Assembly (NCBI GenBank): GCA_026120185.1
Contig: JANUWF010002010.1
Coordinates: 124,001-188,000 of the forward strand
Length of the DNA stretch: 64,000 nt
Direction of reading: 5' to 3'
DNA from: Voacanga thouarsii
Taxonomy: Eukaryota; Streptophyta; Magnoliopsida; Gentianales; Apocynaceae
Shown one piece after another: positions 47,188 through 59,142 of the stretch (the first letter of the stretch is position 1; each line of letters starts with the position of its first letter). The notes below the pieces were generated by a model. It saw nothing but the letters and a program-made list of their open reading frames with translations, did not search any database and had not been told where the DNA came from. The position numbers were made by a program, and so were the translations under genes.

Positions 47188-49539
47188 CTTGTCACACCCC
47201 ACTACCTAAGCCCAACAGGGTCGGGGATGTCGCCCCGTCCAATGGACAATGGGTTTTATAACTAGGCCACATATAATAAAATAAAATAAATACTTTAAAA
47301 TTAAACTTATTACAACCTAAAAGTTAAATACAAGAACAAATCCAAAATAAATTATTTGCTACAATCTCTCAAAACATCCACAAAGAAAATAACATAAAGT
47401 CTTCAAAACATAGGCAACAAGTCTAGCAATTGACCTCCACAGCCGGATCAACCTGAAAACATAGTATAAAAGGTGATGAGATAAAAATCTCAGTAAGCCC
47501 GTGTGTGCTTTGTGTGTTTCAGGTAAAATAATTAATGTATACAAGTTGTAACAGTTTCTTAAGAGAAAGTGCTGGAAAGCATTAAATAAGTATTGAAAAT
47601 AAAAAGTGGTGTTTTGCTTTTTAATCCACACATGTGCATAATAAATACAATCACTCAAATGGGTAGCCATGAGTTACCACACGTTGGGCCCCATGACTAA
47701 GCAACGGTCAGAATGTCACACTTTGTGCAAGCTGACAAAAGGTAGGTGTACGGCCTACCGGGTGAGATACTCCTCCATCTCCACACCCAAACTTATAGGT
47801 TGTCCACTCCGAAAACACACAGTCCACATGACTGAAACTTGCTAGCTCGGACCGGCATGACCTACCGGACTGGCATCCTATCCAGGAAGGACTCACCCCT
47901 CGAGGTGGCCACCTACTGAGAGACTTACCCTAACCCTTCAAAGACTAGTCCTGGTAGTCTACCCTTATTGAGTACTCAACGTTGATTGTCCCACTTGGGA
48001 GAAAATGGATCATACATTGCTTTATTTGGAAATTGCAATTAAGGGTTCTAAAATTCTTGTCAAAGTTGGGTTTTAGAAAAAGTTTAGCATTTTGTGTAAA
48101 ACTGCTTGTTTGATTTTCAAATGATTTGCTTGACTGAAATAAATAGGAAAAATAGTCCTTAATTGCCTTTACAACATGAATTTCCGCACACATCGCGTTT
48201 AGCTTGCCACAGTAATTTTTTGTCTTCACAAAATTCCATGCAGGAGCTTACTTGAATCCTTGCTTGCTCCAATTCAAAAGTCTTCCAAGGCTGACCTAAC
48301 CCCGCATGGAGTAAACACAAAACATAAGGTTACACTCAAGCTAAATTCACTTACACAAATAATCCTAGTTCAACTTATTACAATTACGACCTTAATGTCC
48401 TAAGCTTTAAGGCTAGGTGATAAAGAATTTTATAAAATAAGTTTAGCTTGATAAGTTAAAATAACTAGGGGTTCTAAAATAATTGCTAATAATTTATAGA
48501 CTCAAATAATAATTCTTGAGTGTTATTATTAATAAATAAACTAAGGTTTGAATATTGAATAATACCAAGCCCTAAATAATATTAACAAATGGTAATTTAA
48601 AATAGCTTTATTATAAATAAATAATAAATTACAAATAAATTTTAATTAATTTTTAATAGATAATAAATAATTAGTAATAAATAAAATTAATAATAAATGA
48701 ATTATATTAAATTTTTGTTTAATAAATAACAAACAAATTTTAATATATATAATATTTATGAATATAGGCAAAAGTTTGAACTAGGGTCTACAAGGTCATT
48801 ATTATTATTTATATAAAAGATCTTATTTAATATTATACCTATGCATATATTATTCTTAAGGAAAAATATCATTTATTTGACTAGTAAAATATCAATATTT
48901 CATGTAACATCCCATTTCCAAAACTTCCTAGCAATTTCGAAATCCTTAGAGGAAAATATAGTAATAATTTTAATTAAGGTAATAAAATTTACTAATTAAA
49001 ATAGCCTAGGATCAACAAGAACATAATCATGATTTCCTATTGCTAACAAGAATTATGAACATTTTCTTCAACATCAAACAACAAACTAATCCACTCATGA
49101 ACATATGCTTAAATCAACACTTGCTATCACATGGCCAAACAATCATGATCATGGCTTCAATGGAGATAAGAACATAAAAATCCTATTCACCAAAGGGGAC
49201 ATAACATCTAGCATGCTTAAACATTCATAATTCTCTTAGGACATGATGAACATACATCGATTCTCAAGGAAATCCATATAGCTTAAACATGATCAATCAT
49301 TCTCATGTCCTAATCCCAACCCCTTCATTCACATGCATATACTCAATCCCCCATTCATATTTTATTATTCCTATCAATATCTAAGAGACATGAATGCTGA
49401 ATTAAAAAGAACGTTTAAGGAGGAATACTTGATTGATGATCACTTCGATGAAGATTTAAGAAGGTCCACGCGATTGAGAGTCTTGAATTGTCCAGGAGTA
49501 AGAAAAACAGCCATGGTTGTTGATCAACCATTTCAGTCG

Positions 49540-49555
49540 GGAGAGAGAGAGAGAG
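49540..49555. repeat. (GA)n microsatellite in Tekay 5' LTR
   Basis: A short GA tract at the position of the longer tracts in the other LTR copies. Confidence 0.85.
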
Positions 49556-51149
49556 CATTAGTCTGATACATAGAAGGTTAAATGGAAGAAGATGAACAAA
49601 AGAGTTGTTCTTGGTTACCTTGATGATGTTCTTGAGACTTCAAGGAGAAAAATCAGTTTTGATCCGAATGCCAATTTTTGTGTTTGGAATTTGATGTTAT
49701 AAATTCCAGAAATGAAGTCTAGAGAGTATGTAGGAGTATTCTGGAGTTTTTGAGATGGATTAGAGGTGTTTAGAGTGGGTTTTGGCTTGAAGAATAGTAG
49801 TGTGTGTTCTTAGTGAAAATGGAGAGAATTTAAGGGAGATTGCTAGACGAATTTCTGGAGAGTATTGACTGAATAGTTTAGGTAATTCGGGGGTTTCGGT
49901 TTAGCTTAGAGAGGGAGAGAAAAATTTGATCATTTGAAATTCAAATGGAGTGGGTTGAGGAGTGGTTTGAGGTATAGGATATGTTAATGGTGTTTGATTG
50001 ATGGAGGTTTTCTTGGAGCTACAATGGTGTCAGCTGGTTTGGTTTATTTTGCTGAAATGATTGAAGTCTGATAAGGCTTTAAGGCTGGCCAAAAATCAGA
50101 GTTTAATGGCAGAGAAATTCTGGTTGTATAGCTTAATACAAGGGTGTTTTCATGGAGAGAAAATTCTGGAAATTTTGAAGTTCAAATGGAAGTTTGAATG
50201 GAATGATTGAAGGAGAGATTTGAGGTGTGATTATGGAGTCCAATTGTGCAAGGTAAGTGGAGAGGGTAATGGTTTTCAGTTCATGTCTGAACAAGGGTTA
50301 ATTTATAGAGGTTGAAGGGTGGTTTTCGGCCAGGTCTTGAAGAGAACAAAGCTGGAAAAATTCTGGTTCTATGGTGTTCAAAGTTGTGAACGGTTGCAGC
50401 TTTTTTCTGTACAGAATATCTGCACTTCTTCAGCCTATTTTGCAGAGGTTTTGAGAGGTGTCCAAGGGTCCTTTAAGGCTGGTTTTCCAGCCTACTTTAG
50501 GGGGGAAAAGCAGAGAAGTTTTGCCGGCCTGAAGGTGGAATAAAATAGCTTCATTTTCTGGTTGAAAGTTGCGAAACTGACCAGAATTTTTTCTTGTTTG
50601 TGCAGTTTTTTGTGCAGTCCGAATTGCACAGAATTTTTAGTTCCTCAAGCTGAATAAATTGGCCATTTTCCAGCAGCAATTGAGTAAGAAAGATGTCTGA
50701 GATTTTTGAAGTTTAGGCTGCCAAGAATCTGGAAAATTTCCAGATTTCTTTCATGAAGATTATGAACACAATGGAATGGAGTTTGAAGGTTCATCAATGG
50801 TGATTAATTTCTCTTGGGAACCTTCCCTAACTCCTCTCCTATTTTCAGTCAAAACCCCAACCTCCAAGATTCATTTTCGAAATTCAAAGACCAAGAATCC
50901 CTGCTGAAATTTTCTGGAATTAAAACCATGAATTTTGATAAATTTTGAACAAATTTAATTGATAAAAAATGTTAGAACAAGCTAGAGGTAATAATAGGAC
51001 AAGAATTCTCCTAGAATTCTTTTTAGGATACAAAGATAAGATTACGACATTCTCTTCATGTCTCCCCTAAGACAACATTCCTATTTTTATGGAATGCAAG
51101 AAAACAAAAATTCAAACTTAAGTAAGATAATCATGATAAAAACTTAAAT

Positions 51150-51216
51150 AATGGGATTTGAACTCATGACCTTAGAGATTAATTCCAAAGCTCTAACCAC
51201 TTAACCACAACAACTC
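51150..51216 (-). other. tRNA-like sequence in Tekay LTR (copy 4)
   Basis: Same layout as copy 3: GTGGTTAAGTGGTTAGAG and GAGTTCAAATCCC on the minus strand. Confidence 0.6.
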
Positions 51217-51461
51217 TTATTCTTATTTTCTCACCCACATATTCTTCTTATGTAATCATCAAGCTATCTTCCTATTTGTTACCTCAGGTAAAATTACCAT
51301 TTTACCCTTCCTACCCAATAAGCATAACTAAGCCTTTTAACCTATAAACCACAATTCTTAAAGCACATAAAATCATTCAAAAATATATATACTTATGCAA
51401 AATAATATGATATGCATCCCGATCCCCTTACTCTAGGGTTGGCTTTAGGTAGGGTTTCACA

Positions 51462-52248
51462 TCCTCCCGTTATTAGGAGAAGTTCGTCCCAAAATTTAGG
51501 CATACCTCTATCTCAGATCGGGATACTTCCGCTTTACCCATTCTTCTATTTCCCATGTGGCATCTCGCGTGCCATGATGCTCCCACTACACCTTTACCAT
51601 CGGAATCTGCTTGTTCCGGAAAGTCTTGATACTTCGATCCAATATCTTTACGAGTTTCTCCACATAGCTCAAGTCGGGTTGCAACGCTAACGGCTCATTA
51701 TTCAAAACATGCCCGGGGTCGGCATTGTACTTCTTCAACTGTGATACATGAAATACGTCGTGAATTCCCGTCAACCCATCTGGCAAATCTAATTGATACG
51801 CCACCGGCCCAATTATCTCTTTTATTGAAAATGGTCCCAAATACCTCAGATTCAACTTTTCCCCTTTCGGATGCTTCAGAATTCCCCTATTTGGTGTCAG
51901 TTTTAGGAACACACCATCTCCCACCTGAAATTCTAACTTTCTCCGCCTATTGTCTGCATAACTCTTTTATCTGCTCTGGGTCGCTCTCAACCTTTCCCTA
52001 ATCAACTTGACCTTGTCCAACATTTCTTGAACGTAGACTTCTCCCGATTTACTTATGTGACCATCCTCTGACCAACTCCAGTATAGCGGTACCTAACATT
52101 TACGTCCATATAGAGCTTCAAACGGAGCCATTCCAATCGAAGCTTGATAACTGTTATTGTATGACAACTTCGCATACGGTACACATTCGATCCACTTATC
52201 CACGAAATCCAATACACAAGCTCTCAGCATATCCTCTAATATCTGAAT
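51462..52248 (-). pseudogene. Truncated 3' internal end of a second Tekay copy
   Basis: Begins with the polypurine tract and matches 41,752-42,540: chromodomain (SYVEKLVKILDRSIKTF, with a TAG in KV*WEHH), GPF region (51,586-51,924, open as one 112-aa frame) and the integrase C-terminal part. It stops at TATCTGAAT inside the integrase, where a gypsy LTR fragment begins. It keeps a CAG codon where the first copy has TAG, and the reverse at another site. Confidence 0.9.
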
Positions 52249-52969
52249 TTATTTTATATCTTGAGATTTGTTTACTTGTTTTGCTTATGGAGTTAGTTAA
52301 TTGATTTTTGTCATTAAATTGCTTGAAAAAGTGGTTGATAATGACTTCAATTAATTAATTTTATGTTTGTCATCTCTTAACTTGCTTGAAAAAATGGTTA
52401 ATTTTTAAGAACTTAGGTAATCAAAGATTGGTTGATGATTGCTAGAATATGGATTCATTGACTAATTTCATATTTTAAATCACTTAAAATATAGGAGTTT
52501 ATATAAGGATTGATTTTAAAGCATCTTTTGGATAAATTGGTTGAGACAGAATATGTTTACTAATTTAATTTGAAGATAGTGATTTCATGGATTGTAACCA
52601 AATTGGGTCCATATTAAATCATTCATAAGACCAATATAATAATTGATTATGATATATGCTAAGTGATTCATTGTTATATTTTCAAATGCCTTTTTCTAAA
52701 TTGTATATTTCTACATCCTTGAATTGAATATATTTCTTTATTTTACTTTTTATGATTTTATCAATTTATTTGGTTGGTTAAACAATGAACGAAAAGTGAC
52801 TACTGTGTACTTTTTCCTCTGAGGATGATACTCATTAATTCTTTATGTTATACTCGAGATGAGTATATTTGCTAGTATGTGTATTTTGGGATAAATGTTT
52901 TAATTAAAACTTGACTAAATGATGTATTTAAATTTGATGATTTTTATACACCAAAAAATTTACACATCA
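52249..52969 (+). repeat. LTR fragment, E/A/G family, 5'-truncated
   Basis: Matches the E LTR from about 27,115 to its end and finishes TTACACATCA. It may be the remnant 3' LTR of E. It is joined to the Tekay fragment with a few bases of shared sequence (AAT). Confidence 0.7.
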
Positions 52970-53257
52970 ATTATCACCTAGAGTATATGGGTAAGTTATG
53001 AAGAATCGAGTTTAATGCATCTTTTGATTGTTTTAGTACGATTGGGAAATTTGCTAATTTAATCAAGAGATAGTGATTCCATGGATTGGGAAAGAAGTGG
53101 AGTCTATATAAGTGGATTCATGACTTGGGAAATGATTGAATTTTAATTTATATTCCTTTATGATATTAAGAAAATAATTGGTTGTGATAAGTGCTAAATG
53201 ATTCATGAAATGCTTTTGAGAATAATTATTTAATTACATGTTTTTTTATCTATGAGT

Positions 53258-53295
<38 letters not shown>

Positions 53296-53526
53296 CTTTT
53301 TTATTTTGATTTCTTTATCAATCTAGTTTATAGATTAAATAATGAATGAAAAGTGATTTGTGTGTACTTGTTCTTTTGACGATCGATACTCGTTAATTCC
53401 CTATACTATGCTTGTGATAAGTATACTTATTCGTATGTGTATTTTGGGATTAATATTTTAATTAAAACTTGACTAAGGGATGGATTTAAATTCAATGATT
53501 TTTATACACAAAAAATTTACGTATCA
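52970..53526 (+). repeat. LTR fragment forming the 5' LTR end of element G
   Basis: Starts in mid-LTR (TTATCACCTAGAGTATA, compare 25,194) and ends ACGTATCA, six bases before a tRNA-Asp primer site. So it is the downstream part of the G 5' LTR. It holds a TA microsatellite at about 53,260-53,292. Confidence 0.75.
53260..53292. repeat. (TA)n microsatellite
   Basis: About 33 bases of alternating TA within the G LTR fragment. A second TA tract lies at 63,357-63,391. Confidence 0.92.
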
Positions 53527-53532
53527 TGTTTT

Positions 53533-53550
53533 TGGCACCGTTGTTAGGGA
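53533..53550 (+). other. Primer-binding site, tRNA-Asp type (element G)
   Basis: TGGCACCGTTGTTAGGGA has three differences from the tRNA-Asp complement. The G leader starts here and is split 36 bases later by element F. Confidence 0.82.
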
Positions 53551-53586
53551 TTAATATCATGAAAACTTGAATTTCATTGATTTAGC

Positions 53587-54989
53587 AGATGTGTCCGTAC
53601 TTGGGTATAAAAATCATACAAAAACTAAGCGCATTCCCAATCAAGTTCAAATTAAAACGTTAAACCCAAATCACACATATGAGCAAGCGTACTTATCATT
53701 AACTGAGCATAGGGTTCAAACGAGTGTCGATTATCAAGGAACAAGTAGACATTAATTACCTTTCTTTCATTATTTAACTAACTCGATAAAATAAAATCAA
53801 AATAAAATAAAACAAAATAAAATAAAAACAAAAATATATACATGTCAAGGATGTAGATTTATGTAATTCAAACCATTGATTAGACAACCATGATCTTAAA
53901 GTACGCAACCTCTATCATAACTAATTATTCTCTTGGCATCATGAAGAATTAAAATAGACTCACTTCTTTCTCAATCCATGAATCCTTATCTTCTAGGTAA
54001 CTTAGTATCACATACTCTGTCTCAACCAGTTTTACCCAAAAGATGCATTAAACACAATTCTTTGATCAAGTCCCATTCTCAGGCAAACTTAACCCATGAA
54101 ATTAACCAATTGAATCCATATTCTGGCAGACATCAATTAACCTTTAATTACTTTGTTCTTGCAATTAACCCCATTTTCAGACAAGTTAAAAGGCAACAAA
54201 TATGAAACCAATCAATTTAAACCATCAACCCTATTCTCAAGCAAGTCAACGGCACAATCAATTAATCTCGCAATCAACCCAAGTAATTAAACACCAAGAA
54301 TAACAATCAGTTAATCAAAAGATCAAATAACTCTAAATACCATGAACGTCTAAACCAATGTCGAATTACAATAAAACAATTAAATCATCATTGTCAAGAA
54401 AAGAAAAAAAAGTAAAGGAAATCACTCATAGACAAGCCTCCTTCTTCCTTTGAAGACCTTCTTGAACAACCTTCTTTGAATTGAAGAATTCCTCCTTGGA
54501 TTGAGTGATTTTCTATAATGAATAATGAATTCTCCCCATTTTTTCTTGTGTTTTTTATCTATTTATAGGCTTAAGAAGTGTTTAAACTCGTAGGTACAAA
54601 GTTCTTGGCCGAGTAGAAGTTAGAAGATACTAAAACTCCTCATGTTTCCAAAAACGCGTAGAAAAATCGCAGCACCGCCTCAAGGACAGAACACAGCCGG
54701 CGCCGCACCTGTGTTCTACTTCTCCACTTGGTCACTGATTTTTCTTCAAATTTTGCGCATAAATTCTAGAATTCAGCCGGCGCTGGTTCCAGCCTTACAG
54801 CCGGCGCCACCTTTGCTTTGTTTCGCGACGGTTTTGCTTCGTTTTACCCAAAAATATGAAATAATGAACAAAATACCTTTCCAAGGGTAAAATCTCAAAC
54901 ATGAAAGAGTATAACTAGCTATTGCACAAAATGTCTTATAAAAGAGCATCAAATAACTAAGTAAAGTATGACTAATTTAGCCCCTTTCA
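53587..54989 (-). repeat. 3' LTR of element F
   Basis: On the minus strand it starts TGAAAGGGGCTAAATTAG and ends GGACACATCT, where the last base is changed from A. It is close to 60,801-62,207, with scattered differences near its end and few in the middle. Motifs GGCGCC (54,699), GGCGCT (54,779) and GGCGCC (54,803) lie upstream of TATA at 54,560. Confidence 0.95.
54560..54567 (-). promoter_or_regulatory. TATA box in F 3' LTR
   Basis: The minus strand reads GCCTATAAATAGATAAAA. The GGCGC motifs lie 132, 212 and 236 bp upstream. Confidence 0.75.
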
Positions 54990-55005
54990 TATTCCCCTAC
55001 ACTTA
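54990..55005 (-). other. Polypurine tract of element F
   Basis: On the minus strand TAAGTGTAGGGGAATA directly precedes the LTR start and follows GCTTGAGGATAAGCAAA. This is the same arrangement as in element A. Confidence 0.92.
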
Positions 55006-56797
55006 GCTCTTTGCTTATCCTCAAGCAAAGTATCAAGAACAAGTAGGAAAAACACAAGGTTTCAACCAAGTCACTCAATCAATTCCAAAACCATATCTTC
55101 AATGCTTTCTTCATTCATGAACATAAAACATACGATACTAAATCTTTCACAACCAATGCAAGACTTGTGTAGTGATAAATGACTTAGTAGAACCATCTCA
55201 ATATTTCACAATATTCTCAAACCATTGGAAAGAAGTCAGTTAAAAAAGAATATGCATTCCATAAGCTTACTTTTCATACACTTTCTCCACTAATTCGAGA
55301 CATATCATGATTCTACTTAGATCAGGTAGGACTTTTAAGCTTGTAATGTAAGGCTAAAGGCTTGTAATGTGGCTTAGCAAATGAAGGATATAGGAAAATC
55401 AAACATCAAAGAAAAACTGAGAGTTAGCAAGAAAAGGGTAACAAAAATAAATCAATAATTTCCAACTCTTCTCACTCTCCTATTCTAAGAATCAATCAAA
55501 CCAAAACCTTATATGACAAACCTTATGCACTTCAAGCAAATCTTGCATTGTTCTCTTTTTCTTTCCACTCTTTTTTCCTCCAAAGATCACTCAATTTTCC
55601 ATCAATGGTGTTAAGTGTTTTATATGAACTTAACTTTTACAGTTCATTCACCATCCCTTTTTGTGATCTTTTTTTTTTCTCTTTTTTTCTTTTCGATTCT
55701 TTTTTTTTTTTCAATTCAATTCTCTTTTCTTTTACTCCTTTTTTGTTTTCACTGCTGTTGTTCTTCCTCATTTTTCAACTCAAAAAATTTTTCTTTCTTC
55801 CTCAATTTTTTAAACTTCTTTCTTCCATTCTACTTTTTTTCTTTTCTCAGCTCCACTCGTAATTGATCCATGACTGAAAGTAACAAGTCATGATCTTTAT
55901 CCCTGCATTCTTTCTCATCATACATATACTTTCATCCTTCAAGAGTATAAAGATTTGGAAAATTATGCAAACTCTCAGCACAAACAATGGCCAACATATT
56001 GTGACAAGTTTTAATGAAGGAAATCAACAATTTAGGCTCAAAATAGGCACTAGGAATATTATGAAAATAGACTGGCTTGAAAAGCTCAAACTATCTAATG
56101 AAGGCCTATTACCGTCATCCCTAAGTTAAATCATGATTGTCTCTCTTATTTCGCCTCGAGAGGTATTCAAGTAAGTTCTAAAATGCTCCATGAAATTTAG
56201 AGAAAAAAAAAACAGGTTTAAGAACAATGCAAAGTATTTGATCAAGACCTACTTTGTCCAAGTGAGTGCAAAAGTCATGCATAAGCCATAAATGATTTAG
56301 AACACATGCTCTATAATCCACCATAAAAATATGCATTAAAAATATAGTTTGAAATCTCAAAGAATATTAGAAAATTTTGAAAATTTTTGAAAATTTTGCT
56401 CACAAGAAGGCTAAAGAATATGTATAGAAGACTTGTCAATCAAATCCTTCCCCTACACTTAAATTGGACATTGTCCTCAATGGCCAAATAAATACAACAA
56501 AAACAAACAATACCTTGGGACTAAAAATAGAAAGGAGAAAAGATAAGAAAATAAACTTCCATTCATTGCGCACTATGTCGTACAAGAACTGAATGCTTAA
56601 AGACTGAGGCATCATCAAAGTACCTAAAAAGAAAAATACAAAAGAAAACACCAAAGCATCAAAACTAGAAAAGAAAATAAAGAAAAAATAAGAGAAAGAA
56701 AATAGTACAAGACAAACAAAACGAGCTAAAAAAAAAAAAACAAAAACAGGAGAAGAGAAAAGAAAAACAAGAGCGATCGAGAAAATAAAGATAAGCG
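55006..56797 (-). other. Non-coding purine-rich 3' part of element F
   Basis: On the minus strand it contains long A/G-rich stretches (55,540-55,860 and 56,500-56,770) and no protein similarity. Phe/Ser-rich frames on the plus strand are products of the T/C-rich complement. It corresponds to the purine-rich zone before the polypurine tract of element A. Confidence 0.65.
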
Positions 56798-58011
56798 TCA
56801 GCAGTCCTCTACATCATCATCATCCTCAGCACCCTTAGCTGGGGTAGAGGTACCCGTACCACCTTGTGACCCAGAAGAATGCTGCCTCAACTCGGCCAAC
56901 TGTTGCTCCATAGTAGCTTGCCGTCTTACTAAGTCATCCATCATGCCCTGCAAGCGTAAGAGCACCTCCATTTGCTGGTCGAGGTGTCCTAGCACAGTTG
57001 TCTCAAAGTCAGTCCAGGAATGGGACTGAGAACTGCCATCTCGTGCACGTGCTGGTAGTGGTGGTTGCTCTTCCTCTACTGTGGGTGGCCGAACCTGCCC
57101 GGGATGTTTGACCTCGAAGGGAGTGAGCCACTTCTTCACCTCTTGGCTGTATTTGTACTCGCAACTTATAAGAGTGTGCTCAGTGACCATATCATGCTCC
57201 ATGGTGACCTCCATAAGTTCTCTCTCAAGACTCACACCAAAATCTTTTAGAATTTTCATTATAACCAAGGGAAAAACAAAGGCTTTTGTGGAGAGAATGT
57301 GATGAACAACCTCCCTAATCGATTGGATGATCAAAAGGGTGAGAGGGATAGGTAATGTGTTCATCATCCGATGCAAAATATAAGTATCAATAAACCTAGT
57401 CTCATTGAAACCACTAGCACGGGGCATAACATTAAACCGAAACATGTAGACTAGAGCACAAAAGTTGGTTGCCAGATCATTGTCGGAATAGAAACTATTA
57501 GCTTGAAAGGCATTGTGCTTGTGTAGTCTTAGGATAGCTCTAGTCCTTCGAACATCCCAATTCGGGTCTGAAAGAATCTTTTGATTATTGACATCTATCC
57601 CTTGCCATGTCTCATCATCAAAAACCTAGAGGAGATTAGCTAACTGATTTTAGGTGATGACAATGGGTACTCCTTTAACTCTTGTTTCAATGTGGGGAAG
57701 ATGTTTATTGCCTTTATCTACCATATTGGCATAAAATTCCTTTACGAGAACTGGACAATACTTCCCTTTCAATTGTACGATCGACCCCATCCTAGCCATC
57801 TAAACATCATTCCCAATTTGAGTGCACGGTCTAAGGTGGATGAGAAAGTACGCTCGACAATAATCTTATTAGTTGCTCTCCTACTGTACCATTCCTCACA
57901 AGAGGCATCTATAAACTTAGTAGGTCTAAGGAACAAAGGATCAACAGATGAAGGGGCTGAGAAAGAAGAGGTTCTTGCCCTTTTAGAAGACTGCCCACTT
58001 GCTCTAGACAT
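56798..58011 (-). pseudogene. ORF2 of element F, 'putative plant transposon protein' type
   Basis: The ATG at 58,011 gives MSRASGQSSKRARTSS, a basic Ser-rich start. Then come FLRPTKFIDASCEEWYSR and IIVERTF, the run LKLGMMFRWLGW, and a long frame 56,798-57,445 with ARGFNE-like, FPLVIMKILKDFGVSL and EHTLISCEYKYS segments. A Leu/Gln heptad stretch (LDQQMEVLLRLQGMMDDL ... MEQQLAELRQ) predicts a coiled coil, and the end is acidic. Two in-frame stops and a shift near 57,630-57,760 break it. It is homologous to E ORF2. Role unknown; a structural or nucleic-acid-binding accessory is one guess. Confidence 0.8.
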
Positions 58012-59142
58012 GGTTAAGTAAGGAATTGGTGCAATAAGAAGAGAGAACAGCTAAGCTCAAGGTTGACAACAGGATAGCAACCCCTGCGCAGAAATCACTC
58101 ACAACCCTCAACCAAGCTCACACTCCACAAAACCCAAACTTCGTTAATATATCACCTCCCATCCATCAATTTAATCACCTTCGCTCTATACAACACACCC
58201 TGTAGAATATGTGTGAAGTTTACTGTAAAGCATAATATATTGATATCCTTAAAACATGCTAGTGAACATGATTATATGAATGAAAGCAGTTATTATGGTA
58301 TTATGTGATCCAAAATGCACGTTCCATATATTCAAGTATCACTAATAGCCATGATTCTAGCCTTAGCTATATGAAGTCTCGACTAGTCAAAGCATGAATA
58401 AAGTATTAAAAGCTCATGAAGGCTGAATGTAATCTAATGCATGAATGGGTAATGCATAATTAAATTACAGCATACATAATCCGCAATTTTGGCCAAAAAT
58501 GTCCCTAGAATGAGAAAAATTAGCTTCATTATTTTAACCATAGGAATGAAAGAAAAATCATACCTTTATGTTCTTGTATGCATGGGCAAGCAAAAGATAC
58601 AAGCTTTTTGGGAAAATCTAAGCTCTTTGCTTGTGGATTGAAGATGGTTTTGTTGTACGAAATCGCAGCTTTTGAGGTTATTGATCCGTAGGATCAACAA
58701 AAAAGAAGTCAATAGATGTTATGGAGGTGTTTAGGAGTTGAAAAATCAAAATTTGGGAGATGAGGGATGTGAAGCCGGTGCGGGCTTGAGAGAATTTGAG
58801 AGGAGGAATGGAAATTTTGAAAAAAGTGGCCAAATTGGTCCTTTAACCGACAGGAACTGGCAAGTATATAAGAGAAGTAGAGATAGATGGCCAAAAAGCC
58901 CAGTTTAATGCCGGAGCTGCTGGTGTCCGGGTTCGGGTTACCGAGTTAGACCACCAAACCACTGATCAGACGTTACCCCCCAATCCCTCAAGGCTAGATG
59001 AAGCCGATTCCAAGCATCTCCCTAGGGTTACTCATGAACGAAACTACTTGAAAAAGAAGACAAGAAAGAGCTACTTTTAAACCAAAGTGATCCACCAGAA
59101 GGGACCACTAAAGAAAACAAAACGCTAGTTCTAAGGCTTTCC
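58012..59142 (-). other. Spacer between gag and ORF2 in element F
   Basis: 1.1 kb without protein similarity, matching the position and size of the spacer in E. On the minus strand a TATA-like CTTATATAC occurs near 58,870, upstream of ORF2. An own promoter for ORF2 is possible but not shown. Confidence 0.5.

Larger units (their letters stand above)
37481..51461 (-). mobile_element. Tekay/Del-type chromovirus with two 4.27-kb LTRs
   Basis: Minus-strand gypsy element: 5' LTR 47,190-51,461, iMet primer site 47,177-47,187, leader frame, gag, protease, RT, RNase H, integrase, chromodomain, polypurine tract 41,752, 3' LTR 37,481-41,751. LTRs look nearly identical, so insertion was recent relative to the rest, yet the coding region has many stops. 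Beyond the 5' LTR the sequence continues into the 3' internal end of another copy, so this is part of an LTR-internal-LTR-internal chain. Left flank is CCTTA; no right target duplication can be seen. Confidence 0.92.
47190..51461 (-). repeat. 5' LTR of Tekay element
   Basis: A 4,272-bp partner of 37,481-41,751, starting TGTCACACCCC on the plus strand. It includes a GA tract (49,540-49,555) and a tRNA-like sequence (51,150-51,216). It is bordered on both sides by Tekay internal sequence. Confidence 0.93.

Noticed and set aside
53978..54205. 75-aa frame identical to 61,196-61,423
   Set aside because: Identical only because both lie in the LTRs of element F, and it runs antisense to the element.
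55548..55866. Phe/Ser-rich frames resembling membrane proteins
   Set aside because: Low-complexity translation of the T/C-rich complement of a purine-rich retroelement region. The same applies to 23,350-23,772 and 63,480-63,761.
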